DNA from: Globodera rostochiensis
Taxonomy: Eukaryota; Nematoda; Chromadorea; Rhabditida; Heteroderidae
Reading direction: 5' to 3'
Assembly: GCA_018350325.1 (NCBI GenBank)
Contig: JAEVLN010000046.1
Span: 62,001-126,000 of the forward strand
DNA length: 64,000 nucleotides
Position 1 is the first letter of the stretch. Each line of letters starts with the position of its first letter. Below are positions 1-10,338 of the stretch, in pieces. Below the pieces are notes generated by a model, which was not told where the DNA came from, did not search any database, and saw only the letters and a list, made by a program, of their open reading frames with translations. The translations under genes were made by a program, and so were the position numbers.

Positions 1-54
1 TTCGATTTTTTCAAAATTGAGGCGATCCTTTGGCCTTTTCATTATCAAACAAAC

Positions 55-260
55 CTCTTTGCTGGTCAGCTGCTTCTCCAACTCAACTGCCCTAGTTACA
101 ATGGGGCCTCTGACAGCGTATTCCTAAAAAAAATTTTCTTTAAAATTTCCCAAATTTAAAAAAAAATTTTTTTTGCATATTTCCTTCCATTTACCATTGT
201 GAGCACATTTGGATTGATGGTGTCCAAGGTGAGCACTTTTTTTTGTTGTCCCGACGACAT
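55..260 (-). CDS. Alanine aminotransferase, 5' exons (partial, runs off left edge)
   Basis: Two exons of a pyridoxal-phosphate enzyme that interconverts alanine and pyruvate with 2-oxoglutarate/glutamate. Exon 1 (260..195, 22 codons) starts at ATG 260 and carries KVLTLDTINPNV. It has a GTAAATGG donor. Exon 2 (123..55, 23 codons) follows a TTTTAG acceptor and reads EYAVRGPIVTRAVELEKQL before a GTTTGT donor. The pairing of KVLTLDT(I/M)NP with EYAVRGPIV is the N-terminal signature of the animal alanine aminotransferase family. Phases are 0/0 and the frame is open across the junction. The catalytic lysine lies off the window. Upstream no other in-frame ATG is needed, so this start gives a protein without an obvious extended mitochondrial presequence; an unseen 5' exon cannot be excluded. 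Confidence 0.85.
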
Positions 261-1733
261 ATTGCGTGTAGTAGCTGGAATTAGAAATGTTTTAATCAAA
301 AACTCAAATTTGCTGAAAAAAAAATTTTTGTTTTGAAAAACTGGCAAGCTACTCTAAAAAACGAGCAAAATTATCAGGTTTCCACGCTTGACAAGGAGAG
401 TATTATCTAAAAAACATTTTCATGAAAAAAAACGTCTCTATTAAATCAGTGAATAGATCGATCGATGTTTGTACTGGAAAGGTACTCCCTAACTCTACCA
501 AACCCTCCTGAATAAATTAGGACTAAAAAAACCCAAAATTCATTCAAAAAGCACACAAAAATAATGCTTCAAAAATTGAGTGCTGGGCGTGGCTAATAAA
601 CGGTATGTGTGTACACATAGCAGCAGCAGCAGCACCCACCCCGATCTCTCTACCTGTTGAAGTTGTTGATGAGGAGAGCAGGGCGAGGGTGGCGACGATG
701 TTCTTTGGGGTACGACGCGTCTTCAACATCATCATCATCATAATTTTTTGACTCTATAAGAGGAGGGATCAATTCCTCCCTTTCCTCCTCCCTCAACAAC
801 AACAGAAGAGGAGGAATGTTGAGGAGTAGAGAACGCACAAACATTCAAAAGGAAGGAATGTGTGCTGCTTCAGGACGGAGGACGGAGTGGGGACGAATAA
901 AATGAAAAAAATGGGGGGGGGGAACGAGACACCACAAAATCAAATTGCTTAGAAATTAGGGAGATCAACAAAATTCCTTGGAAATATTGAAGTTTCTTTT
1001 TTTTAATTGCTTTTTGCCCCCGAGATCGATGAAAAGTTTCTTTTTTTTATTGCTTTTTGCCCTCGACCTCGAGATCGATAAAATTCCTTGAAAATATCGA
1101 AGTTTCTTGTTTTTTAAATTGCTCTTTGCCCCCCCCCCCCCGTCCAAGAAAGTTTTGGAAGAATTGAAACTCTAAAAATTTCCTGGAAATTTGGCTCAAT
1201 CAAAATTTTTAATTCAAAAACCCTTACAAATAATTAGAAGGATTTAAGGAAAACGCAGAGACTTTTGAAATAAGGGAGGGCATCACAGCCTTTCAGTTAA
1301 CAAATTTTAATTAAAAATAGGGGTAAGCCGAGCAGGGGCTTAGTTAAGCTTAAGGAAAATTCCAAAACGTGAAAAGCCCAACGGAAAAAATGCCAAAAAA
1401 ACTTTGCTGTTAACTAAAACATTGTGAAAAAGAAAATCGGACTAAAAATTACTAACTATAAGTGCCTTTTATACAACAATCCTCCGAAGCAATGGCCAGA
1501 ATAAATAGAGACAAGAACGAACGCATATACAACATATATGTACATATAACAACTACAATTATATCGGGGACATATAAACTACAATATATTGGGTACATAT
1601 GTATAATAACAACTATAATATATCGGGTACATATGTATAACAACTACAATATTGGGGTCCTCATTATCTATCTACAATCATTTTATTCCGCTTTTCAATC
1701 GACATCAGCGAATTGAGTTTGGCCATTTGGAGA
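261..1733. other. Intergenic: purine/pyrimidine-rich tracts and AT microsatellite, no gene seen
   Basis: This stretch lies between the aminotransferase start and the stomatin stop. It holds AG/CT-rich DNA with CAG and CAT triplet runs (about 620-740), poly-G and poly-C tracts (about 914-922 and 1130-1141), two near-copies of a 60-bp AT-rich segment (about 975-1100), and an ACATAT/GTACATATGTATA repeat patch at about 1510-1640. Short open frames here have low-complexity translations (poly-Met, poly-Leu) and I call none of them. The region just above 260 is the likely promoter area of the aminotransferase, but I see no specific motif. Confidence 0.5.
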
Positions 1734-3949
1734 CTACGACGAGGACGCCTGGAAGAATTTTTAATGATTTTTTCAAATTTGAAATTTTGTATAATTTGGT
1801 TCGTACCCTCTTCGACGCCAACACGTGCAGAAGGTCGGCTGGGAACGGGATGATGATGGTCGAGTTGTGCTTATCACTAAAAAAGAAAAAGATTTTCAAA
1901 AAACAAAAATTCAAATTTGTGCCATCGCCAAAAAGTTTTACGAAATTGTGTTCAGCGTTTGCAGATAGCGAAGTTGAAGTGCCATCGGCGATTCCCCAAT
2001 GATTTTGGCCGCCTCGCGCAGCGCACGTGACGCCTTCTTCTCCCCGTCGGCTACGGTGACCTGTGAAAAATTAAAAAAAAAAATCGGATGAATTTCATCA
2101 ATTTTTTTCAACAAAAAAAAAAATTTCGCCGCTTCGACCTGTGCCCGGGCCTCGCGTGCCGCCTCCGCTTCGGCGGCCATCGAGCGTTGCATGTCGCGCG
2201 GCAGACTCACATTCTTCACCTCCACACGATCCACTACCACACCCCAACGACCGGTGGGCTTGTCCAGAATGCGCTGAAATAGCAAAAAAATCATCAAATC
2301 AATGGACAGATGACACAAGCCTCGTGGGGGTAATAATACTGAAGATGGTGCAGTGTCCCCCCCCCCATTTTCGAAAAAAAAATTATTTGTTTATTTTAAA
2401 GTCGATAAAAAAGGTGTTTTCTAGGGCATTTAATGGGCGTAGAATCCGGATCTGACCTCCGATTCGACCTATTTCGAACCCCGGACCCGAATTCGAACAT
2501 TTCGTCGAAACATTCAAAAATTTTCAATTCACATTTACGTCTCAAAATCATTCAAATGAATAATTAGACCATAGACCATTATTTTTGCCATTTCGATGTA
2601 AGTTTGTTCTTTTTGAATGATTTTGAGGCCAAATTTGATTTTTTGAAATTTGATTTTGCTGAAAATTTGATTTTCGAAAAAATGTTCGAATTCGGGCCCA
2701 GGGTTCGAAATGGAGGTCAAATCCGGACTCTACACCCCCGAAAAAAATTATTTTATTTCTTCAAAAATGGGGGGGGGGGCAGCACCATCTTCAGTATTAG
2801 CGCCTCGTGCCTCTCTCACTCACCTTAATTTGTGCATTGATTTCGGTGTGCGCGCTGAGAACTTCGCTCAAAGTTTTTGTGCCCAAAACGTTGCGCAGCG
2901 TCGTCTGTGCCAACAGTTGGGTGGATGCCGCCAAATTTCCCATCATAACAGCCTTCTTCGGTTGGAACACACGGAAGAACACCACCTGCAAATGTTTTAC
3001 AAAAAAAAGGGTGAAATTTTCTACAAAAAATTTATGACTGACCGCGTCCACCGTAATGGTGACGGAGTCTTTGGTTAGAAGTTTCTGGGGCGGCACATCG
3101 CAGCACATCGTGCGCATATCCGACTTTCGGCATCTGCCAAAATGGAAAGTTATGGCGCGGAATCATTTGTGTTGGGTACGAAACTCACTCGTCAAGCCAT
3201 GGGATGATGAAGAACAAGCCTGAAATATTGGAAGCCTTAAAATTCTCGAAAGTCTGAAAGATTGGATGAAGCCTTAAAATTCTCAAAAGTCTGAAAGATT
3301 GGAAGAAGCCTTAAAATTCTCGAAAGTCTGAAAGAAGCCTTAAAATTCTCAAAAGTCTGAAATATTGGAAGCCTTAACATTCTCAAAAGTCTGAAATATT
3401 TGGAAGCCTCAAAATTCTCGAAAGTCTGAAAGAAGCCTTAAAATTCTCAAAAGTCTGAAATATTGGAAGCCTTAACATTCTCAAAAGTCTGAAATATTTG
3501 GAAGCCTCAAAATTCTCAAAAGTCTGAAAGATTGGAAGAAAAATTTTCAAATTTCTACGCACCCGGCCCCGCTGCGTCACCCGATCTCATCCTTCCAAGG
3601 CGGAAAATCACCTAAAAAATCGGGGAGAAAAGTCCAAAATTACGATCAAATAAATGGGGCCACGCACCGCTCGCTCATATTGCTGGACAATCTGTGAAAA
3701 TGAATGGGGAGGCACCAATAGTTTCAGAAAAAAAGAAATGCAAAAAATCTCCGATTCCCTTGCCTTGATGCAAAAGAAGACAGAGATCGGGAAGGTAACG
3801 ATGACCACCAAGTAGCTCAGATAGATCAGGATCGATGAGCAGAAGCTAAAATTAGAAAGAAAAAACAAAAACTCAATTTTAACTGAACGTCCCCGACCGG
3901 CGGCTTACCCTTGCGACTCCTCGTAACGTTCAGTCGTTGTTGAAGACAT
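1734..3949 (-). CDS. Stomatin / MEC-2-UNC-1-like band-7 protein (11 exons, complete)
   Basis: Exons, 5' to 3': 3949-3909, 3845-3764, 3691-3668, 3611-3563, 3219-3189, 3133-3043, 2985-2824, 2273-2139, 2060-1942, 1876-1807, 1748-1734. They total 819 nt (272 aa plus TAG) with every phase consistent. Residues about 16-41 form the membrane hairpin ([20 protein letters not shown]) with the conserved proline that bends it. It is followed by [12 protein letters not shown], a [15 protein letters not shown] band-7 core, [20 protein letters not shown], the helical [12 protein letters not shown] segment and the C-terminal [13 protein letters not shown] and STIIIPFP motifs. The length is close to stomatin family members. 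Stomatins line the inner membrane face and gate partner channels such as degenerins. Intron 2 is GC-AG (donor GCAAGG at 3763-3758); the frame fixes this because IK joins directly to IVQQYERA. Introns carry a foldback transposon (2327-2801) and a tandem repeat (3221-3545). The last 15-nt exon is the least certain. Confidence 0.93.
2327..2801. mobile_element. Foldback hAT-like element in stomatin intron, 8-bp TSD GCCTCGTG
   Basis: The element is bounded by direct repeats GCCTCGTG at 2319-2326 and 2802-2809. Its ends are inverted: TAATACTGAAGATGGTGC near the left and the complement of GCACCATCTTCAGTATTA at the right, each followed inward by a poly-C/poly-G tract. Next come long inverted arms (about 2390-2530 and 2640-2780) carrying the dispersed cassette with GGGCGTAGAATCC and CCCCGGACCCGAATTCGAA. 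It carries no coding potential. The 8-bp duplication fits hAT; the extended hairpin arms are foldback-like. Confidence 0.8.
3221..3545. repeat. Tandem repeat in stomatin intron
   Basis: About eight imperfect copies of a 33-46 bp unit built from GGAAGCCTTAAAATTCTC and AAAGTCTGAAA(G/T)ATT fill the intron between exons 4 and 5. Copy length alternates because some units lack the ATTGGAAGAA segment. Confidence 0.85.
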
Positions 3950-4127
3950 TTCGAATGGATGAGAGGAATATTCTAGGCCTAAAAGGATTTGGGGATTGTG
4001 TCGGATCAAAACGAATCCCAAAGGGAAGAGCAAATGAAATGGAAATGAATGATGAATGAATTGGTTTTAGAACGGCGCCTTTTATAAGCAATTCATTTAC
4101 CTTAGAAGCATTTTCTATTTTAGAGAC

Positions 4128-4612
4128 ACTTTGTCCATTTAGGCATTTTTACTTCTTGCTACTTTTTCCTTTTGGCCCTTTTTCTCTTTAGTCACTTTAT
4201 CCCTTTTGGCACTTTGTCCATTTAGGCATTTTTACTTCTTGCTACTTTTTCCTTTTTTGGCCCTTTTTCTCTTTAGTCACTTTATCCCTTTTGGCACTTT
4301 GTCCATTTAGGCATTTTTACTTCTTGCTACTTTTTCCTTTTGGCCCTTTTTCTCTTTAGTCACTTTATCCCTTTTGGCACTTTGTCCATTTAGGCATTTT
4401 TACTTCTTGCTACTTTTTCCTTTTTTGGCCCTTTTTCTCTTTAGTCACTTTATCCCTTTTGGCACTTTGTCCATTTAGGCATTTTTACTTCTTGCTACTT
4501 TTTCCTTGTTTGGCCCTTTTTCTCTTTAGTCACTTTATCCCTTTTGGCACTTTGTCCATTTAGGCATTTTTTTATTGCTACTTTTTCCTTTTTTGACCCT
4601 TTTTCTCGGTAA
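4128..4612. repeat. About 83-85 bp minisatellite, 5-6 copies
   Basis: The unit contains CACTTTGTCCATTTAGGC, TTGCTACTTTTTCC and TTTAGTCACTTTATCCC. Copies differ mainly by one or two T in the TTTTTGG run. A last fragment of the same sequence resumes at about 5578-5625, so the foldback element at 4613-5577 appears inserted into the array. The TTGGCACTTT motif recurs in the large 52.4-55.2 kb array. Confidence 0.85.
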
Positions 4613-5577
4613 AATTGAAGAATATTTGTACCTCACCAAATCCCACAAATTATATATCAATCCACTCCTCTCTAAGCCTAACGCACGAATCTGAAAGAAT
4701 TTTTTGGCGGAAACCACTTTGAAGCAAGTTATAATCCCGGGACTGAAGTGTCTTTTTGACTGGGGACTCAGTTATCCATTGATTAAAAAATTTCAAAATC
4801 AAATGTATAGGGCTTAAAACACGCAACGGAGCATTAGACCTAAGCCTAACGCGCCCGAGCCAGGGTGGCTTAGGCCTAAGCCTAACGCGCCCCGAGCCAG
4901 GGTGGCTTAGGCCTAAGCCTAACGCTCCCGAGCCAGGGTGGCTTAGGCTTAAGCCTAATGAACCCCTATAGTTTTTCCTTAATTTTTAAAAATTTTAACC
5001 GGTTCAAAAGCCGCTTTAAAAATTTTCAATTTTTATTTTCTATCGATAAATTCGTAATTTTTAAAGACTAATAAGTAGGGTTGAGCGGGACCGGGACTTT
5101 TGGGAAAAACCGGGACCGGGACTTACCGGGACCAGAAAAACCGGGACCGGACCAAGATTTTCAACCGGGACCGGGACTAACCGGGACTTTTCAAGGGAAA
5201 ATTTTTTTGTAATTTATCGTCATCATTCTTTTTTTTGAGATTCTGCTTTACTTTTAGGGAGGGTGGGGGTCGGCGGTGCCGGTAGGCGCCGCCGAGAAAA
5301 ATTTTTGAAATTTTGATTCAATTTTGTTAAAGAAATTTCATCAAAATTTTAACAAAATTATGAATTTTGCTTCGGAATTTCAGAGAAAAAAACTGGTTTA
5401 CGAAAGAGTGTCAATGGACAACTGAGTCCCCAGTCAAAAAGACACTTCAGTCCCGGGCTCATAACTTGCTTCAAAGTGGTTTCCGCCAAAAAATTTTTTC
5501 AAATTCGTGCTTTAGGCTTAGAGAGGAGTGGATTGATATATAATTTGTGGGATTTGGTGAGGTACAAGTATTCTTCA
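4613..5577. mobile_element. Long inverted-repeat (foldback) element inside minisatellite
   Basis: The arms at about 4613-4775 and 5410-5577 are near-perfect reverse complements: AATTGAAGAATA...TTTGTACCTCACC on the left against its complement on the right, through AAGTGTCTTTTTGACTGGGG. Between the arms lie three copies of a GCGCCCGAGCCAGGGTGGC / TTAGGCCTAAGCCTAAC unit (about 4835-4960), a CCGGGACCGGGACT patch (5074-5200) beginning TAGGGTTGAGC like the hAT-type termini, and the GATA-loop hairpin cassette at 5271-5294. This looks like several elements nested in one another. No reading frame is present. Confidence 0.75.
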
Positions 5578-5984
5578 ATTTATCCCTTTTTCTCTTTTGT
5601 CAATTTATTCCTTTTGGCACTTTGACGGTAAGCCGAGCAGGGCTTTAGTTAGACCTAATAGTAAGGCTATGGAAAGTTCCAAACAGGAAAAGCCAAACGG
5701 AAAAAATGCCAAAAAAAAGTGTGAGAAAAAAGAAAATTTGACTAAAAATGAGGAAAATTTCACCACCACAGAGGAAAAAAGACCTTTCATCACTAGGGAT
5801 CGGATTTTTAGATTCGCAGTTGCATACCTTCTCTCGAATAATAAAATGCAAAAAACGGAAAAAGTAGCAAGAGGTAAAAATGCCTAAATGGACGTCCGGG
5901 GTTCGAAATTGGTCGTAATGAATAGGGCTCGGAAAAATATGGATTAAAATCGTGAAATATGGCCATAAAATATCGCTGCCCCAC

Positions 5985-6520
5985 ATAATGTCGAAGCCAC
6001 GAAATGTCGAAGCCACGGAATGTCGACTCAGCCAAAAACCACGAAATAAATAAATTTTTTTCAAAGTCGATAAAAAATTTTTCTTAGGGGTTTCGGGGGC
6101 GTAGAACCCGAATACGACCTCCATTTCGACCAATTCCGGACCCCAGACCCAATTCGAACATTTTTTCAAAAAATCAAAAATGTTCAGAAATCAATTTTGG
6201 TCTCAAAATTGTTCTCAAAAAGCATGAATTCGGGTCCGGGATTCAGAATTGGGCAAAATGAATGTCATATTCGTATTCTATGGCCCAGAAAACCCCTAAA
6301 AAGACTATTTTGATTTTTTGAACAAATGTTCGAATTTGGGTCCGGGGTTCGGAATTGGTCCAAATAGAGGTCGTATTCGGGTTCTACGCCCCCGAAAACC
6401 CCTAAGAAAAATTTTTTATCGACTTTGAAAAAAATTTATTTATTTCGTGGTTTTTGGCTGAGTCGACATTCCGTGGCTTCGACATTCCGTGGCTTCGACA
6501 TTTCGTGGCTTCGACATTAT
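5985..6520. mobile_element. Foldback element with TCGACATTCCGTGGCT terminal repeats
   Basis: The left arm (about 5985-6180) and right arm (about 6320-6520) are reverse complements. They run from tandem copies of a CGACATT(C/T)CGTGGCTT unit, through GAGTCGACATTCCGTGG, TTATTTCGTGGTTTTTGGC and ATCGACTTTGAAAAAA, to the GTAGAACCCGAATACGACC cassette. The loop is about 140 bp. The same architecture recurs at 16620-17145 with different terminal tandem units. Confidence 0.8.
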
Positions 6521-6522
6521 GT

Positions 6523-7326
6523 TAGCGCGCCTAAAATATGGACATAAATCCTTAAAATATGGACAAAACACCAAAATATAGACCTAAAAATTGAAAATAT
6601 GGACATAAATTTTTTATCAAATTTGAATGAAAAAATAGTAAGAGAATACAAAATTTTATATGTAAATTAAAAGCATTTCAGAAAATTTTTTTGAAAATAG
6701 GTAAGCAGAATTTAACAATTATTATTTTTTGGTGGCAGAATTCTTAGTCGCGAAAAAGTCAATTTTTATTTTAAAAAGTCTATCCTTAGGGGTGTATTTT
6801 TCGTTTTTATTGCATTTTTGTTAAGTAATTTTTTGAAAATGGCGAAATATGGACATAAATCGCGAAATATGGACATAAATCGCGAAATATGGACATAAAT
6901 CGCAAAATATGGACATAAATCGCGAAATATGGACATAAATCGCGAAATATGGACATAAATCGCAAAATATGGACATAAATCGCGAAATATGGACATAAAT
7001 CGCGAAATATGGACATAAATCGCGAAATATGGAAATAAATCGCAAAATATGGACATAAATCGCGAAATATGGACATAAATCGCGAAATATGGACATAAAT
7101 CGCGAAATATGGACATAAATCGCGAAATATGGACATAAATCGCGAAATATGGAAATAAATCGCGAAATATGGACATAAATCGCGAAATATGGACATAAAT
7201 CGCGAAATATGGAAAATATGGATATAAAAATCGGTCCTAGAAGCTTCAAATCAAGCCTAAAAATGCATTTCAGGGCATCCCAAGTTCGCAAAAAAAAAAT
7301 GGATTTCCATGAATTTCCGAGCCCTA
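6523..7326. mobile_element. hAT-like element with AAATATGGACATAAATCGCG tandem core
   Basis: The termini are inverted: TTAGCGCGCCTAAAATATGG at the left and, reading inward from the right end, TAGGGCTCGGAAATTCATGG. The interior shares two blocks with the element at 29213-29890: the GGTGGCAGAATT(C/T)TTAGTCGC segment and the TTTTTGAAAATGGCGAAATATGG junction. The core (6840-7210) is about 18 copies of a 20-bp unit. I see no clear 8-bp target duplication, so one end may have been altered; the left end abuts a foldback element. Confidence 0.75.
6840..7210. repeat. 20-bp tandem array (AAATATGGACATAAATCGCG)
   Basis: There are about 18 nearly identical units; variants are GAAATAAAT for GACATAAAT and CGCAAAA for CGCGAAA. 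The minus-strand frames encode a repeating histidine/isoleucine/tyrosine pattern, which is only the shadow of the repeat. Confidence 0.95.
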
Positions 7327-7529
7327 GTACTGAAGGTCAGATTCGGACTCTACGCCCTTGTATACCGCTAATTTGTAAGGAAAAGCTTTGAAAAAAATAT
7401 TTTTACTAGGGCGAGTCATGCGTGATACAGTTTTTTATAAATTGAATAAATTAATTTTGTTGAAAGAAGTTGAGTGGCTTGAATTATGTAATTTTTCACA
7501 AGATAAATAATGTTTGACTAGTAAGCCAA

Positions 7530-7606
7530 TTGTCGTGTGAATGGCGCAGTTGGGAAAAGCGCCCACCGCATTAGCCTTCCTCTCGGGTTCGAACCCGCTT
7601 GCATGC
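7530..7606 (+). repeat. tRNA-derived SINE-like head (A and B box), not a functional tRNA
   Basis: The sequence has an A-box-like TGGCGCAGTTGG and a B-box-like GGGTTCGAACCC about 40 bp downstream, followed by GCATGC. The ends do not pair as an acceptor stem. Two relatives lie at about 56425-56510 and 56745-56830 with the same GGCGCA(A/G)T(T/C)GG...GGGTTCGAACCC arrangement, which argues for a dispersed element. Confidence 0.55.
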
Positions 7607-8550
7607 AAATTTTTTAAATTAGTTTTAAATTGGGTTGTCCCGGGACCGGGACGGGATTTCCCGGGTTTTTTCAGGTCCTGGTCGGAACCGGCCCCGGTTT
7701 TTTTTGGTTCCGCCGGGACCGGAACTAAATTTACATCACCCAGAAATATAACGAAGGAGTAAAAAAATGCCGAATTTGCTGCTTTTTGGTGCTCAATGCT
7801 GCTTTTTTTCACGTTCGAAAACCCGTGAGCGTTTCTTGATGAATTTATAAAAGTTTACAAAAGAATGGCAATCTTTTTTTTTAGTCTTTTTATTTTCAAA
7901 AAATTAGCAGAGAAAATGTCCCACCGTTTACGAAAATTAATGTAAATTATACATGGTTTGCTTAGCCAAATAATTTTAAATGTCCACGGAGTTAATTTTG
8001 TCAAATAAAATAATTAAGTTAAAACTAAATTTCAACAATTTGCGGTAACGACAATCTCTTCCGACTGAGCTGGGCCACGATATTTTTTTATTTAAAAAAA
8101 GTTTTAAATAAAGCGTGTAGATTTATGAAAGTTATCATTCGATCACAACAACACTTCTGGGTTAACATTTTTCTCTGGAATAAAAATAATGAAATTTTAA
8201 AAATAATTATAAATCAAAAAGAATCAAAATGGCTAAACTTTTTGGTTCCAAATTTTGTGGCCAAATGTTATGGGTTTGGAAATTGCACGGCAATTGTACC
8301 TTCGACCTTTCTCTCATAAACAATCCATTTTCCCATCAATCTCGAGATTTGATGTCTGATAACATTTTCCATTTTGCATTGCCTCTGCCCGTCGTCCTTT
8401 ACAATGATAACACCGGGGAGGAGGGCACCGAGGAAAATCTTTCATTCCAAGATGTCCTTCGGCTTGGGACCGGCTTCATCATCTTCCCCCTTTTTTCTGT
8501 ACTCGATCAACGCAACGCTTTCGATCGCACTTTTTCGTCTTTATCTCCAA

Positions 8551-9385
8551 CACCTTTGAACAGCCCAACTGTATTAAGACGCAATAATTGCCCATGCGTA
8601 ATTAAAACAGTATTTTTACGGTAACCAATTTTGGGGGAAGTCAAGTTGGGGCCAAGGGGACACCTTTGAACAGCGCAACTGTATTACGACGCAATAATTC
8701 CCCATGGGTAATTAAAACAGTATTTTTACGGTAACCGATTTTGGGGAAGTCAAGTTGGGAGCGCAACTGTATTACGACGCAATAATTCCCCATGGGTAAT
8801 TAAAACAGTATTTTTACGGTAACCGATTTTGGGGAAGTCAAGTTGGGGCCAAGGGGACACCTTTGAACAGCGCAACTGTATTACGACGCAATAATTCCCC
8901 ATGGGTAATTAAAACAGTATTTTTACGGTAACCGATTTTGGGGAAGTCAAGTTGGGGCCAAGGGGACACCTTTGAACAGCGCAACTGTATTACGACGCAA
9001 TAATTCCCCATGGGTAATTAAAACAGTATTTTTACGGTAACCGATTTTGGGGAAGTCAAGTTGGGGCCAAGGGGACACCTTTGAACAGCCCAACTGTATT
9101 ACGACGCAATAATTCCCCATGGGTAATTAAAACAGTATTTTTACGGTAACCGATTTTGGGGAAGTCAAGTTGGGGCCAAGGGGACACCTTTGAACAGCCC
9201 AACTGTATTACGACGCAATAATTCCCCATGGGTAATTAAAACAGTATTTTTACGGTAACCGATTTTGGGGAAGTCAAGTTGGGGCCAAGGGGACACCTTT
9301 GAACAGCCCAACTGTATTACGACGCAATAATTCCCCATGGGTAATTAAAACAGTATTTTTACGGTAACCGATTTGGGGGACAAAA
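8551..9385. repeat. 109-bp satellite, about 7.5 copies
   Basis: The unit starts CACCTTTGAACAGC and includes TTACGACGCAATAATTCC, CCCATGGGTAATTAAAACAG and ACGGTAACCGATTTTGGGG. Successive units begin at 8661, 8858, 8967, 9076, 9185 and 9294, plus a truncated one near 8758. Copies are almost identical apart from the first, which suggests recent homogenisation. Confidence 0.93.
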
Positions 9386-10338
9386 TTTATTAAAAGAAAA
9401 TTGCGATTCCAAAAGGGGTGCGTCATGCTTTTTCTTCGTCTTTCATCGGCAAACTGACGAATGATTAACAAAATGTCTTTGGTTTGATTGAAATGCTTTA
9501 TGAATTAACCAAAAAATCCAGGCCATTTTTAAAACTAGAATATATTTTTATTCTTGTGCAAAAGCCACTCTAATTAAATTTTTTTAAATAAATACTTTCA
9601 TTTCTACCCGTTTTTTGGCTTTTCGCAATTATTGAAAAGACCCCCCTCCCCCCTTTCCCCCAGTTAGCTAATCATATATCATTTATTCCAGCTGAATTGA
9701 AAAAAAAGATAGGAGTTTGAAAAATGAATTTGTTTATTTAAATAATTTAAAATTAATTTTAATTTGGATAATAGAAAATGCCCGCCAATTCTTTCACTTA
9801 CACGATCAAACACAATTTTTTCCATATTACCTAAATATTTTAAATCATTATTTTCTCAATTGGATTTAAAGGTGCAAAATAGTGTGCCATCAATAGGAGT
9901 GTACAATTTTTTCCATCCTAAATATTTAAATCATTATTTTCTCAAATTTGATTTTTTTTTTGGCTTTTTTGACTTTATATGTATCATTTTGCCGCAACAC
10001 AAACTTACACTTTACAACATTCAGTTTAAAGTGCACAAAATGTTGCCATTGGCTTGACACTCATTTTTTGTCACTTAAAAATGCGCAAAAAGATACGAAT
10101 CTTTGTTGACAAGATCCGTCAAAGAAATTTTTTTGGGTTTTGCGCAAAAAAAAATGCACCATTAAATAGGGATTTTGAAAAAATTTTGAATTAAAGAAAC
10201 TTTTTATAGGTAACTTAATTGGTGTATAAATATCAGCTCCATAAACAGAATAAATCAGTTCCATTAGGATTATTTGATTTCTGACGTAATTTTAAAATAT
10301 TTAAGAATATTGGTTTTTGTACAAAAATTTAGAATAAA

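Larger units (their letters stand above)
3950..10338. other. Gene-poor interval dominated by repeats and mobile elements
   Basis: No gene is supported here. The individually listed repeats and elements between 4.1 and 9.4 kb account for most of it. A modestly GC-richer patch at about 8340-8560 has an open frame on both strands. The minus-strand reading includes VALIEYRKKGEDDEAG and could be a gene remnant, but no splice context supports it. The stretch 9390-10338 is AT-rich with two near-copies of an ATTTAAATCATTATTTTCTC segment and nothing else I recognise. Confidence 0.5.

Noticed and set aside
6807..7291. Histidine/isoleucine/tyrosine repeat proteins on the minus strand
   Set aside because: They are products of the 20-bp tandem array; three overlapping frames give the same peptide pattern because 20 is not a multiple of 3.
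6840..9390. CRISPR array
   Set aside because: Repeats are contiguous without unique spacers, and the genome is clearly eukaryotic with spliced genes.
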